From the NCBI GenBank assembly GCA_902705835.1, contig CACSIN010000029.1, forward strand, positions 126,477 through 190,476: DNA of 64,000 bases, read 5' to 3'. The notes beneath the pieces are model-generated. The model ran no database searches, was not told the DNA's origin, and saw nothing but the letters and a program-made list of their open reading frames with translations. Below, piece after piece: positions 1-8,770 of this stretch. Origin of the DNA: BD1-7 clade bacterium. GTDB taxonomy: Bacteria; Pseudomonadota; Gammaproteobacteria; Pseudomonadales; DT-91. Position 1 is the stretch's first letter. Every line of letters starts with the position of its first letter. The position numbers and the translations under genes are program-made.

Positions 1-33
1 CCAAGTGAGTGTACATCGATAAAAATCCGAATT

Positions 34-62
34 GCGCCGCAATTTACCAAATCGTGCGGCGC
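34..62. repeat. Inverted repeat at window edge
   Basis: GCGCCGCA (34-41) pairs perfectly with TGCGGCGC (55-62) across 13 bases. There is no clear T-run after it on the plus strand. It may belong to the end of a gene lying before the window or to the leader of yebG. Function is not assigned. Confidence 0.45.
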
Positions 63-115
63 AGAACACGCAGAAACCATGAAAAATAGGCTTGAACCGT
101 AACGCGATTACTATA

Positions 116-131
116 CTATATATTTATACAG
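116..131 (+). promoter_or_regulatory. LexA (SOS) box upstream of yebG
   Basis: CTATATATTTATACAG differs at two positions from the gammaproteobacterial consensus CTGTATATATATACAG and ends 29 bases before the yebG start. In E. coli yebG is a LexA-repressed SOS gene, so the site and the gene identity support each other. LexA control here is inferred. Confidence 0.8.
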
Positions 132-160
132 TAACTTTACAATTCAAACGAGGTCATCCC

Positions 161-448
161 ATGGCTTTAATCCCTATGTGGAAATGCGATAGAGACGGAA
201 AGTTGTTTGACGATAAAAAAGAAGCGGAAAAACACGACAAGCTGCTCGAACTAGCAGCAAACATTAGCGCCTGGTTAGAAGAGAGCGTCGGCGGGCTTGA
301 CGAGGATACCGTCGAAAATATCGGTATGCTTATGGCAACCAATAAAGATTTGCTGATGCAGGCCTTGAAGGGTAAGCCTGAAGTGTTGTTGCTGGAAAAT
401 ACTGAATCAGATGATGACGACAGCAATGTAACGGCGATTTCTGCTTAA
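161..448 (+). CDS. yebG: YebG family DNA-damage-inducible protein
   Basis: A 95-residue protein resembling E. coli YebG: an N-terminal segment with a KKEAEKHDKLLE helix, a central acidic helical region, and an acidic C-terminal tail (ESDDDDS). YebG is a small SOS-induced protein whose biochemical role is poorly defined. The ATG at 161 is preferred over the upstream ATG at 92 because it has an AGG-type ribosome binding site (about 148-153), lies downstream of the LexA box, and gives the usual family length. The gene appears monocistronic and converges on the MaoC-like gene. Confidence 0.85.
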   Translation: MALIPMWKCDRDGKLFDDKKEAEKHDKLLELAANISAWLEESVGGLDEDTVENIGMLMATNKDLLMQALKGKPEVLLLENTESDDDDSNVTAISA

Positions 449-525
449 ACAGCAGCAATCAACAAGCCAGGCCGCAATAATAAGTCTGCTGCTTGCTAGA
501 TTTCGTAGAAAGCCGCTGAAAATCT

Positions 526-549
526 CTGGCAGTGATATCACACTGCCAG
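526..549. terminator. Hairpin between convergent yebG and MaoC genes
   Basis: CTGGCAGTG (526-534) and CACTGCCAG (541-549) form a perfect 9-bp stem with a 6-base loop. Read on the minus strand it is followed by a short T-rich stretch (GATTTTC), so it may end the MaoC transcript. The T-run is weak. Confidence 0.5.
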
Positions 550-565
550 AACAGCCGTAATGAAT

Positions 566-1027
566 TTATTCGGCAGGAAAATAACGTGAGATGGTATCTG
601 CGATACATGCCGGCTTGTCATGGCCTTCAATCTCAACGGTAACTCGCACCACTGACTGAATTCCACCTTTCAGTTCTTCAGCACTGACAATCTCACCGCG
701 GCCACGAATACGTGAACCCACCGCAACTGGTGATGGAAAACGCACACGATCCAAGCCAACGTTTACCCCCATTTTGATGCCTTGAACATCAATCAACTCG
801 GGTAAAAACAAATTCACCAAAGACAATGTCAAATAACCGTGCGCGATACAGGCTCCAAAAGGGCCGTCTTTAGCTTTTTCTGGATCAACATGGATCCACT
901 GGTGATCACCCGTCGCGTCGGCAAACAAGTTGATACGCTCCTGATCAATCGTTATCCATTCGGTCGCCCCAAGATCGGCACCTACGTTATCCAGGAGTTC
1001 GTGAGGAGTTTTGAAAACCGTTGTCAT
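566..1027 (-). CDS. MaoC-like (R)-specific enoyl-CoA hydratase family protein
   Basis: A 153-residue single hot-dog domain protein. The hydratase-2 type motif is visible as FADATGDHQWIHVD, with the catalytic Asp and His pair in D-x4-H spacing, followed by GPFGACIAHGYLTLSL. The usual Asn-Pro between Asp and His is replaced by Gln-Trp, as in NodN-like members. Family members hydrate trans-2-enoyl-CoAs in fatty acid, polyester or steroid side-chain metabolism. The substrate is unknown; a role in steroid catabolism is inferred from neighbours. The start has AAGG 8 bases upstream. It is a single gene flanked by terminator-like hairpins. Confidence 0.8.
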   Translation of the reverse strand: MTTVFKTPHELLDNVGADLGATEWITIDQERINLFADATGDHQWIHVDPEKAKDGPFGACIAHGYLTLSLVNLFLPELIDVQGIKMGVNVGLDRVRFPSPVAVGSRIRGRGEIVSAEELKGGIQSVVRVTVEIEGHDKPACIADTISRYFPAE

Positions 1028-1061
1028 AACTAAGCCTTTTACTTTTACTTCTAATTCAACG

Positions 1062-1090
1062 AAAAACGGGCAGAGATTGTATCCTGCCCG
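1062..1090 (-). terminator. Rho-independent terminator of the lipoprotein gene
   Basis: On the minus strand CGGGCAG, a 10-base loop, CTGCCCG and then TTTTTCG form a canonical intrinsic terminator 55 bases after the lipoprotein gene that ends at 1146. Confidence 0.85.
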
Positions 1091-1145
1091 CTTTAGGGAT
1101 TAAACCGTAATGTTCCATGACCACGTCGATGGCCATGTTCATTGA

Positions 1146-2207
1146 TCACAACTTGGCGTCGACTTTCAATATTGGAATATATTCATAGGCAGCAGGTGTT
1201 TTTGATGTATCCAGCTCTCCACGATCAAATAGACCACCCATATAAGTTTGAGACCTGAAAAACAACGATGTCAGACGTGCAGGGTTACTTGTGGTCAATA
1301 TCTCATTCGATTGCACATGTTCAAAATTGTCAAATGAACCATCACCATTAGCCAACTCAACATTAGTTGTTGCTGTACCGTCTTTAACGCGCGTCATTCT
1401 AACTTGAATCTGGGTGTCTGATTCATCCGCTTTGCGGGCTTCCATATAGATCGTTGAAGATCCATCTTTCACTGGGAAGTTATTGCTACGACCTGCATTT
1501 GTTTCAATCACATAATCGAAACAGCTGACGCTATATGTTTCTGCTGCTGTAACACGACTTTGATAAAGCGGCGACTCGTCAACTTCAACGACTCCGCTGA
1601 TAACTTGCAGAATATCCCCCCCTGAAAGCTCAACCGTCTCCATATTTTCGACCCTGGTTTCCGGCGTCAATGGCGCAATCTTAATTGCACGAGTCGTACT
1701 TTTTTCGGTCGATCGATCTGCTAGAAAACCGTATTCAATCTGAGCTTCTCGCTGTAATCGGTTATTGCCAGAGAACTGCCACTTTGTAGTGCCGACAATT
1801 GTCGTCAATTCATCATCAACACCATGATTAACATTGGCCACACCGCTTTTATTGACAACATCGACAACATCCGGATTAGGATCACCACACGTGTGAACAC
1901 TCAACCGAGAGATCCCGTCAGGCTGCTCAACTTGCTCGATACGCGAGATGCTGCGTTGTTTAATGATACTAGTTGCATAGTTGTTATCAATATCCGTTCG
2001 TGCAGTCGTTTTATCCTGCACTAATAACCAATAACCGGAATAATCGACAGGAACCACATCGCCTTCATTCGCCGGCTTCTGTTTAATCTGAGTTTTGTAC
2101 GCTGAATAGTTATTAAACAACGGTTCTTGCAAACTCCCGTTGTCATTTTCACATGCCGCAAGGAGTGCAACAGACGCAATTCCCAGGCTCCTTACGAAGT
2201 TTTTCAT
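1146..2207 (-). CDS. Putative lipoprotein of unknown function
   Basis: A 353-residue protein starting at the ATG at 2207, which has a strong ribosome binding site (CGGAGAATAATA). It begins with a lipoprotein signal sequence, MKNFVRSLGIASVALLAAC, with the lipobox LAAC near residue 19, so it is probably exported and lipidated. A longer open frame reaches 2429, but that extension lacks a signal sequence and ribosome binding site. The mature part is polar and probably beta-rich, with no recognised motif. The divergent neighbour is the coiled-coil gene at 2443; a terminator follows. No function is assigned. Confidence 0.7.
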   Translation of the reverse strand: MKNFVRSLGIASVALLAACENDNGSLQEPLFNNYSAYKTQIKQKPANEGDVVPVDYSGYWLLVQDKTTARTDIDNNYATSIIKQRSISRIEQVEQPDGISRLSVHTCGDPNPDVVDVVNKSGVANVNHGVDDELTTIVGTTKWQFSGNNRLQREAQIEYGFLADRSTEKSTTRAIKIAPLTPETRVENMETVELSGGDILQVISGVVEVDESPLYQSRVTAAETYSVSCFDYVIETNAGRSNNFPVKDGSSTIYMEARKADESDTQIQVRMTRVKDGTATTNVELANGDGSFDNFEHVQSNEILTTSNPARLTSLFFRSQTYMGGLFDRGELDTSKTPAAYEYIPILKVDAKL

Positions 2208-2442
2208 TATTATTCTCCGAGTTTTTTCACCATTATCTTGATTCGGCATAAGCTTGTAAAACGATTTACCGGCACAAACAAACATGATTAACACATTTCG
2301 ACGATAGTTTTGTGCTGTGACGGCTGTATCGGCGTTTTTCTCAATTGCCATACCGGTATGTTCGAAAATACTTTTAACGAAACTTTTCAGCAGTAAACAG
2401 TTTCTAAAGGTGCCCAGCAATTTATCCAATGAGGCGAGTGAT

Positions 2443-2706
2443 ATGACCTTGAAAGATTCTCTGGAAAAAAGTTATAAAGAGTTACAACAAGAACGAGATG
2501 AACTGCGTGTGCAGATGCATTTAGCCAGCATGGATGCCAAAGATTCATGGGATGATTTGGAACACAAGTGGGATGCTCTATCCTTGAAACTTGCCAACGC
2601 TGGCGACGCAGCCAGCCAAGCCAGTCAAGAGATCGAAACAGCCATCGATATGTTGGCAGAAGAAATCAAAAACGGCTACAAGCGTATTCGCGATTCTCTG
2701 CACTAA
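2443..2706 (+). CDS. Small coiled-coil protein
   Basis: An 87-residue, highly charged, predicted all-helical protein (for example KSYKELQQERDELRVQMHLA, then WDDLEHKWDALSLKLANAG), probably a coiled coil. The ATG at 2443 has GAGGCG 7 bases upstream and is preferred over the longer frame beginning at 2317. No signal peptide or membrane segment is seen, so it is likely cytoplasmic. Similar short helical proteins are common hypothetical proteins in gammaproteobacteria. A strong terminator follows. Confidence 0.65.
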   Translation: MTLKDSLEKSYKELQQERDELRVQMHLASMDAKDSWDDLEHKWDALSLKLANAGDAASQASQEIETAIDMLAEEIKNGYKRIRDSLH

Positions 2707-2727
2707 AGGTGTCTATATCTCAATACT

Positions 2728-2754
2728 AAAAAAGGCTCCCTAGGGAGCCTTTTT
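2728..2754 (+). terminator. Intrinsic terminator
   Basis: AAAAGGCTCCC followed directly by TAGGGAGCCTTTT is a strong GC-rich stem with A/T flanks. It lies between the coiled-coil gene (ends 2706) and the P450 gene (ends 2805 on the other strand) and could act in both directions. Confidence 0.85.
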
Positions 2755-2804
2755 ATTGCTGCACAATATCAATCCATGCTATTCGCAGCATCAAACGCAG
2801 TTAT

Positions 2805-4184
2805 CTATCCACGTTTCTTCAATGTTAATGGAATACCATCATGCGGCTTCGGTAACGGCATGTAATCCATTTTCGGATCGTAATTCTCCGGTGTTGCATA
2901 GTCATACGCAGAAACAAACTGATGCATAAACAACTTCGATACCATGATCGCAAAGTGCATACCAATGCACTTATGCGCGCCGCCACCAAATGGCATGTAG
3001 CAGAAACTATGGTTCTTTTGCTCAGCGCGGTGCGGCGCAAAACGCTCAGGGTCAAATTTGTCCGGGTCAGTCCAGAACTCAGGCAATCGGTGGTTATAGG
3101 TCGGCGCAATAAACAAAATGGTATTCGCCGGGATTCGGTATCCACCTAATTCGCACTCACGAATGGTACGACGCTGCATCATCGGCACCGATGGGTGCAA
3201 GCGCAGAGATTCATAAAAAACCAACTCGCTGATAACGCACTCATCAAGGTCATCGTAGTTCAGCGCAGGCTTATTAAAGCCTTCAATTTCTTCACGCAGA
3301 CGTTGCTGCCATTCCGGATGTTTGGCTGTGTAGTAAACCATATGGCACAGCGCAGATGTCGTTGTATCGTGCGCGGCGAACAGCAAGAAAACCATCTGAT
3401 CAATAATCTCGTCTACTGGGAAGTAATTGCCTTCATCATCACGTTCATTACTCAAATATGTGAGCGTATCAGTGCCTTCTGTGCCGCGGCGTTGTTCAAT
3501 CAATTTGCGGAAAAAATCACGTTGATAACGGATACCATCTTTACCACGTTTGTATTTGCCGCCTGGAATTTCTTTTCTGACCAGTGCCAACAAACCATCA
3601 GTCGAATCAATGAATGATTTGATTAAGCGGCTAGCTTCATCACCATCGAGATCATCAATACCTAAGAACACTTTTGACGCGACATCCAGAAGGGTTTTCT
3701 TAACCGCTGGAAAAAACACAAATTTGTCCATGCCCGCAAACTGTTTGATATTCTTTTCCAATACCGGGTTCATCATCTCAACATAGGTACGCATTGCGTC
3801 GTTTTTGAACGCAGACTGAAACATCCGGCGCAACGGGCGATGATCATCGAAATCAGACAATAGAATCGTATCGGGATACATCGTCGCAAGTGTCTTGTCG
3901 TAACCCATACGTGCTGAGAAGTTCTTGGTTTTGTCGATGTAGATTTCACGGTAGTTATCAGCACCGACTATCAGCAAACCGTCCTGCCCGCCCATACGGA
4001 TCCGGCTGACCTCACCATAGGTTTTGTAATGATGATCGATGACATTGTGCAGGTCTTTCATGATCGGCACGGCCTTACCAAAGAACGGCAACCCATATTC
4101 CCCGGGAATATGCTTCAGGTCATGGTTGTCTTCTTCGTTCATGTAAGACTTATCGATGGTAGTTTTTTTTATCGCAGACGACAT
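2805..4184 (-). CDS. Cytochrome P450
   Basis: A 459-residue soluble P450. Visible hallmarks are the I-helix oxygen-binding segment AAHDTTTS (about 271-278), the K-helix ExxR as ESLR (about 325-328), and the heme loop FGGGAHKCIG with the cysteine ligand near 406. There is no N-terminal membrane anchor, so it needs separate redox partners; none is adjacent. Substrate cannot be read from sequence; a sterol or steroid is plausible from context. The ATG at 4184 is chosen because GAGGAG lies 10 bases upstream; a TTG at 4202 is possible. The promoter region is shared with hemN and holds FNR-type boxes. Confidence 0.9.
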   Translation of the reverse strand: MSSAIKKTTIDKSYMNEEDNHDLKHIPGEYGLPFFGKAVPIMKDLHNVIDHHYKTYGEVSRIRMGGQDGLLIVGADNYREIYIDKTKNFSARMGYDKTLATMYPDTILLSDFDDHRPLRRMFQSAFKNDAMRTYVEMMNPVLEKNIKQFAGMDKFVFFPAVKKTLLDVASKVFLGIDDLDGDEASRLIKSFIDSTDGLLALVRKEIPGGKYKRGKDGIRYQRDFFRKLIEQRRGTEGTDTLTYLSNERDDEGNYFPVDEIIDQMVFLLFAAHDTTTSALCHMVYYTAKHPEWQQRLREEIEGFNKPALNYDDLDECVISELVFYESLRLHPSVPMMQRRTIRECELGGYRIPANTILFIAPTYNHRLPEFWTDPDKFDPERFAPHRAEQKNHSFCYMPFGGGAHKCIGMHFAIMVSKLFMHQFVSAYDYATPENYDPKMDYMPLPKPHDGIPLTLKKRG

Positions 4185-4243
4185 GGGCAATGGACTCCTC
4201 AAATATTTCCTTTTTAAGCTAACGCAAGCGGGATCTAAAAATT

Positions 4244-4257
4244 TTGTTTCAGATCAA
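4244..4257. promoter_or_regulatory. FNR/Anr-type box proximal to the P450 gene
   Basis: TTGTTTCAGATCAA matches the FNR consensus TTGATNNNNATCAA at nine of the ten conserved positions. It is centred about 66 bases upstream of the P450 ATG and about 104 bases upstream of the hemN ATG. It could act on either gene; inference only. Confidence 0.55.
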
Positions 4258-4286
4258 AAAGGCAGTGAGGGAGGGCAAAAACAACC

Positions 4287-4300
4287 TTGATCCAGATCAA
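4287..4300. promoter_or_regulatory. FNR/Anr box upstream of hemN
   Basis: TTGATCCAGATCAA is a perfect FNR consensus palindrome, 54 bases before the hemN start at 4355. Oxygen-independent coproporphyrinogen oxidase genes are classical FNR/Anr targets, and the fnr-type regulator itself is the next gene. Confidence 0.88.
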
Positions 4301-4354
4301 GCATTAGCAACATGGCCTGAGTTACCATGGTCGAAAGACGGAGCAATAGTGCCT

Positions 4355-5758
4355 ATGACTTTTACAATCCAACAGAATATTCCGGTTGTTCACTGGGATA
4401 AGGCACTGATCGAGAAATATGATTGCCGCGGTCCGCGATACACTTCGTATCCAACGGCAACTGAATTTAACGATCAGTATACAGTGAGTGATTATGAGCA
4501 GGCTTTGCGGAAGGTCAAAGAACAACCTTTCGAACCACTTTCTGTCTATCTGCACATCCCGTTTTGCCATGACATTTGCTATTACTGCGCCTGTAATAAG
4601 ATCGTTACGCGCAACCAAGACGTTGCCGATACCTACCTCAACTACCTTGAAAAAGAAATGCGTCTGATTCATAACGTACTCGGCCGTAAACGCAATATCA
4701 ATCAATTGCACTTGGGTGGCGGCACACCCACATTTCTTAACCCGGCTCAGATGACACGGTTGATTCATATGCTGTCGACCTACTTCCAGCTCAGTGAGAG
4801 CGACGATAGGGAATACAGCATTGAGATTGACCCACGAACAGTTACACCGGATACACTGGCATTACTAAAAGGCTTAGGATTCAACCGCATAAGCTTGGGC
4901 GTACAGGATTTTTCTCCACAGGTTCAGCAAGCAATCAATCGAGTAAACCCCGTCGATATGGTCGAAGGCTTAATGGTGGCCGCTCGTAACTACGGTTATA
5001 CCTCGATCAACTTCGACCTCATCTACGGTCTACCCCACCAGACGGCCGCCTCGCTAAAAGAAACCATCGAATCGGTGATTGCACTATCTCCCGACCGTAT
5101 TGCATTTTATAATTACGCACATCTGCCAGAACGCTTCACCTCGCAACGTGCCATCGATCGAATGGCCCTGCCGGATGCCGACGAAAAACTATTAATGCTC
5201 AATACCATTAGCGACCTATTCAGTGACGCAGGATATGTATATATTGGCATGGATCATTTCGTCAAACCGGAAGACCCCATGGCTCAAGCACAGCGCCGCG
5301 GCAGACTTCAACGTAATTTCCAGGGCTATTCCATCGCACGCTCTACCAATATGCTTGGGCTGGGCGTATCGTCAATCAGCTCTGTCAGCGATACCTTTGC
5401 ACAAAATTGTAAAGAAGTGACTGCATACTACGAAGCTCTGGATAACGGCGTATTACCCATTGAGCGAGGTGTTAAGGCGTCTGAAGACGACAAGCGCCGT
5501 GCTTACGTCATCATGCATTTAATTTCCAACCTGCAACTGTCATTTGCAGAGTGGGAAAAGACTTTCGGCGATCGTTTTTCCGATTATTTTGCGGAAGAAC
5601 TAAATGAACTGGACCTCATGCAGCAGGATGCTCTCGTAGAAATCAACGCAGGCAATATAGAAGTGCTTGCAAAAGGGCGATCAATGCTGCGCAATATCTG
5701 CATGGTGTTTGATATCTACCACAGTCCGTCAAAACAATTATATTCCAAGGTAATTTAG
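4355..5758 (+). CDS. hemN: Oxygen-independent coproporphyrinogen III dehydrogenase HemN
   Basis: A 467-residue radical SAM enzyme that converts coproporphyrinogen III to protoporphyrinogen IX without oxygen, in the cytoplasm. The cluster motif CHDICYYCAC is at residues 71-80 (three SAM-cluster cysteines plus the family's fourth). The N-terminus (HWDKALIEKYDCRGPRYTSY) matches HemN proteins, which fixes the start at 4355 rather than 4244. The SAM-binding LGGGTP and the YNYAHLP segment are present. The fnr-type gene starts one base after its stop, so the two are likely cotranscribed. A perfect FNR box precedes it, giving induction at low oxygen and heme supply for the cbb3 oxidase downstream. 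Confidence 0.95.
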   Translation: MTFTIQQNIPVVHWDKALIEKYDCRGPRYTSYPTATEFNDQYTVSDYEQALRKVKEQPFEPLSVYLHIPFCHDICYYCACNKIVTRNQDVADTYLNYLEKEMRLIHNVLGRKRNINQLHLGGGTPTFLNPAQMTRLIHMLSTYFQLSESDDREYSIEIDPRTVTPDTLALLKGLGFNRISLGVQDFSPQVQQAINRVNPVDMVEGLMVAARNYGYTSINFDLIYGLPHQTAASLKETIESVIALSPDRIAFYNYAHLPERFTSQRAIDRMALPDADEKLLMLNTISDLFSDAGYVYIGMDHFVKPEDPMAQAQRRGRLQRNFQGYSIARSTNMLGLGVSSISSVSDTFAQNCKEVTAYYEALDNGVLPIERGVKASEDDKRRAYVIMHLISNLQLSFAEWEKTFGDRFSDYFAEELNELDLMQQDALVEINAGNIEVLAKGRSMLRNICMVFDIYHSPSKQLYSKVI

Positions 5759-5759
5759 G

Positions 5760-6536
5760 ATGCTGTTAGCCACCGAACACTCAGAACCAAAATCCGCCGA
5801 CGCCAAAGCGAAGCAGAGCGCTTCTTGCCCACATAATCATTCGGTGAGCTGCTTGGATTGCCGCATGGGTAAAATTTGCCTACCTGTTGCGCTAAAAGAC
5901 TCCGATATTGTCGAACTTGACGAAATCGTCAAACGCGGCCGTATCCTGCAAAAAGGCGATCATATCTTTCGTGCATCCGATGCTTTTTCATCGGTTTACG
6001 CGATCCGTTCAGGTTATGTCAAAACCTACCGCCTGACCGAAGATGGCGAAGAACAAATCACCGGTTTTTACTTCCCCGGCGAAGTCGTTGGTATGGATGG
6101 CATCAGCAAGTCGAAACATCAAAGTAGTGCAAAAGCGTTGGAGAGCGCCGCCGTCTGTGAAATTCCTTTTGGACAGTTTCAAAATCTGACGCTTAAAATG
6201 CCACACCTCCAAACCCATTTTTTTCAACTTATGAGTCAGGAAATCACCGAAGAACAACAATTGGTGACACTGCTTAGTAAGAAAAACGCAGAAGAACGTA
6301 TCGCGACCTTTTTGCTAACAATATCTGCACGTAACGCGGCTCGTAGCATGTCTGCTACTAACTTCCGGCTACCGATGTCACGCACCGAAATGGGTAACTT
6401 TCTTGGTCTGACCGTTGAAACTGTGAGCCGTACCTTGAGCCGGTTTGCCAAACAGCACTTGATTGATCTGAATCAGAAAGAAGTTTCGATTGTTGAGGTT
6501 GAAAAGCTCAGATTGACAGCCAATCTTGATAGCTAA
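5760..6536 (+). CDS. fnr: FNR/Anr oxygen-sensing transcription regulator
   Basis: A 258-residue Crp/Fnr-family regulator of the [4Fe-4S] class. Cysteines at 23, 31, 34 and 40 plus C133 provide the ligands seen in FNR (three N-terminal cysteines plus a central one). The cyclic-nucleotide-like domain follows, then a helix-turn-helix whose recognition helix contains E220, S223 and R224 (VETVSR), matching the E-SR residues that read the TTGAT half site. It should control hemN, ccoN and the other FNR-type boxes in the window. It is adjacent to hemN, the order seen in many gammaproteobacteria. The name anr would be equally suitable. Confidence 0.93.
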   Translation: MLLATEHSEPKSADAKAKQSASCPHNHSVSCLDCRMGKICLPVALKDSDIVELDEIVKRGRILQKGDHIFRASDAFSSVYAIRSGYVKTYRLTEDGEEQITGFYFPGEVVGMDGISKSKHQSSAKALESAAVCEIPFGQFQNLTLKMPHLQTHFFQLMSQEITEEQQLVTLLSKKNAEERIATFLLTISARNAARSMSATNFRLPMSRTEMGNFLGLTVETVSRTLSRFAKQHLIDLNQKEVSIVEVEKLRLTANLDS

Positions 6537-6907
6537 TAACAACACCTGAAATGGCTGCGGTTTTATAAAGTAAGAATCAACAGAAAAAAGGAAGCCGCGC
6601 AGAGGCGAAAAATCGGCGAAAACCCTGACTATTCGGCGTGTTAATTGGCACGTAGCCAGACATTCAGGCGCTTCGCGCGCCCGCCTCTGTCTTCAATATC
6701 AGGCATGCTTCTGCAAAATGCACTTGAATTACCGCCAAATGAATCTTAAATGAAGTAAACATCTGAAATAGAGTCGAAATCTTAGACTTAAAGCAACATA
6801 TTGGCGGCACCATTAGCCAAAGTCTTAATTTCGCTCAAAACATACGCATAGCAACCCACATAAACTAATAATGACAGGTTGCTATACACAACAGGAGGAT
6901 TTGTCGT
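6537..6907. other. Intergenic region without a recognised gene
   Basis: These 371 bases hold no convincing coding frame. Seen are a dispersed inverted repeat CAGAGGCG/CGCCTCTG about 80 bases apart near 6599-6690, and an 8-bp inverted repeat next to the following gene. No clear terminator for fnr was found. Confidence 0.5.
6848..6885 (+). repeat. Inverted repeat in the leader of the Yip1-family gene
   Basis: ATAGCAAC (6848-6855) pairs perfectly with GTTGCTAT (6878-6885) across 22 bases. It ends about 22 bases before the ATG and just ahead of the GGAGGA ribosome binding site, so it could fold in the leader RNA or bind a protein. Confidence 0.4.
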
Positions 6908-7504
6908 ATGTTGAACCCGCTCGCCTTTCTTTATAACCCACAAACTCAGTGGAAAACGTTTGCTGACACACCCGCTAGCAAATTCAGCTTTTACTCGACG
7001 TACCCGTTTATCATGTCACTACTGCCCAGTATCGCTTGGTACTACGGCACCACCCAGATTGGCTGGAGCGTTGATGGCGAAAACACCGTTAAGCTGACCG
7101 AATCCAGCGCGATGGTCATCGCTGCATTGATGTATGTTGCATTAATCGGTGCCGTTATTGCTGTTGGGTATTCAGTTCATTGGATGGCAAAAACCTATGG
7201 TAGCGAGACAACCGTATTTAAAGGCATCGCCTTAAGTGCATTTGCAGCGACACCTTTCTTTATCTTTGGGGCTAGCGGGTTTTACCCCAGTATCTGGATC
7301 GACTTGATCCTGTTTATGGTCTGCATATGCTGGTCTGTATACCTTTTATATACGGGCATCCCAATCGCGATGAAGATTCCTGACGATCGCGGTTTTATGT
7401 ATGCCAGCGCCATTCTCTCAGTAGGTATGGTGATCTTTCTGGTTTTACTAGGCTCGAGCGTCATTCTTTGGGAAATGGGCGCCGCCCCAGTATTCACCGA
7501 CTAG
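6908..7504 (+). CDS. Yip1 family integral membrane protein
   Basis: A 198-residue protein with about five hydrophobic segments: roughly residues 32-50, 70-95, 108-125, 132-150 and 165-190. The N-terminal NPLAFLYNPQTQWKTFAD and the overall pattern match the bacterial Yip1/DUF1282 family, whose role is not established. A strong ribosome binding site (GGAGGA) precedes the ATG. It is a single gene with an inverted repeat ahead of it and a terminator behind. No link to its neighbours is evident apart from position. Confidence 0.75.
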   Translation: MLNPLAFLYNPQTQWKTFADTPASKFSFYSTYPFIMSLLPSIAWYYGTTQIGWSVDGENTVKLTESSAMVIAALMYVALIGAVIAVGYSVHWMAKTYGSETTVFKGIALSAFAATPFFIFGASGFYPSIWIDLILFMVCICWSVYLLYTGIPIAMKIPDDRGFMYASAILSVGMVIFLVLLGSSVILWEMGAAPVFTD

Positions 7505-7519
7505 CCATTATCATTTGGG

Positions 7520-7564
7520 CTCTCTGATCCTTTACGCATCCGCGAAAAATCAGAGAGTGCTTTT
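7520..7564 (+). terminator. Probable terminator after the Yip1-family gene
   Basis: CTCTCTGAT (7520-7528) and ATCAGAGAG (7549-7557) form a 9-bp stem with a 20-base loop, followed by TGCTTTTA. Confidence 0.65.
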
Positions 7565-7678
7565 ATAGCCTTTCCCCACACGCATCCCGTTTTTACTACC
7601 TGAACCTGACCACGCATGAACTAATTCAACTCAATCACTCTAATTTTGCATCGGTTAAAATAGGGAGTTTGCCGGATT

Positions 7679-8581
7679 ATGAATGGCGTGATCGATGTTG
7701 CCGTGATGTATTTTTTACCCGTCACATTAGCCCTTATTACCTTTTCAATGGGGCTCAGCCTAACTACCCCAGATTTCAAGGCACTTGCTGAGCACCCCAA
7801 AGTCGCGTTTGTCGGCTTGTTCGGCCAACTGCTTGCCCTGCCTCTTTTGGCATTTGTGATTGCTGGCCTGTTCCGCTTGCCTCCGGCATTCGCGATTGGG
7901 CTCGTTTTGGTTGCGTCATGCCCTGGCGGTATTCATTCCAACCTCTTCACGAGTCTCGCCAAGGGAGATGTTGCACTCTCTGTCGCACTGACAACAATCA
8001 GCGGCTTATTTTGCCTGTTCACACTGCCCTTTTACGTTTATCTATCCACACAGCTGTTCAGTGGCAGCGCTGAAATTGTTAGTTTGTCGGTGAGTGAAAC
8101 CATCCTCCAACTTTTAGTCATCGTGATCGCTCCTCTTTTAATCGGTATGGCCATTCGAGCCCGTTACATACGCATTGCGCGACCACTAGAAAAGGTATCC
8201 AAAACGCTCGCAGTCATTATGCTGATAGGCATTGTTGTTGGATCGCTGGCTAGCGGCTGGGGAAACATCGTCGACCACACATGGGAGGTTGGAATCGCAG
8301 TCATGGCTTTGAATATCAGTGCCATGTTGGTAGGTGCTGGCTTGGCTAGACTTTACGACCTGCCCGGCAAGCAGATCATCACGATAACGATGGAAGTCGG
8401 CGTACAAAACACCACACTTGCGTTCGGGATATCAATGGCACTTCTAAATAACTTCCTGATCGGTGTACCTGCTATTATTTACGCCATACTCGTTTATGCA
8501 TCAGCCAGTTGTGTTATCGGCATTGGTCGGTACAGCCAACGGAATAGCAAAAACTTATTTCGTACAGCAACCGCCTATTAA
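7679..8581 (+). CDS. Bile acid:sodium symporter family (BASS) transporter
   Basis: A 300-residue membrane protein with about nine or ten hydrophobic segments. The family signature region is recognisable as LVLVASCPGGIHSNLFTSLA near residues 78-97, a conserved crossover region of BASS carriers. Members import bile acids, organic anions or pantoate with sodium. Import of a steroid acid is attractive because kshA lies next to it (convergent) and other steroid genes are nearby, but the substrate is not proven. The ribosome binding site GGGAG is somewhat distant (about 12 bases) from the ATG. A second family member is at 32176-33018. Confidence 0.88.
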   Translation: MNGVIDVAVMYFLPVTLALITFSMGLSLTTPDFKALAEHPKVAFVGLFGQLLALPLLAFVIAGLFRLPPAFAIGLVLVASCPGGIHSNLFTSLAKGDVALSVALTTISGLFCLFTLPFYVYLSTQLFSGSAEIVSLSVSETILQLLVIVIAPLLIGMAIRARYIRIARPLEKVSKTLAVIMLIGIVVGSLASGWGNIVDHTWEVGIAVMALNISAMLVGAGLARLYDLPGKQIITITMEVGVQNTTLAFGISMALLNNFLIGVPAIIYAILVYASASCVIGIGRYSQRNSKNLFRTATAY

Positions 8582-8661
8582 TCGGTGCAATCGCTAGGTC
8601 AAAAATCCCCCGTTTTTTACACAAACTAGAAAACTAGACGTAAAATCTCTCACTCAAAACC

Positions 8662-8692
8662 AAAAAACGCAGCTCTAAAAGCTGCGTTTTTT
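8662..8692. terminator. Bidirectional terminator between BASS gene and kshA
   Basis: AAAAAACGCAGC (8662-8673), an 8-base loop and GCTGCGTTTTTT (8681-8692) form a perfect stem with A- and T-tracts, located between convergent genes. Confidence 0.85.
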
Positions 8693-8770
8693 ATATAAAC
8701 CCAAACGGCGATCCGGCCTGCACTCCCATACACCCTAGCGGGAACAGCAGACAATGACTTCGCCGTCAGA

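Noticed and set aside
2208-2429. N-terminal extension of the lipoprotein gene
   Set aside because: The internal ATG at 2207 has a strong ribosome binding site and starts the lipoprotein signal; the extension overlaps the region divergent to the coiled-coil gene.
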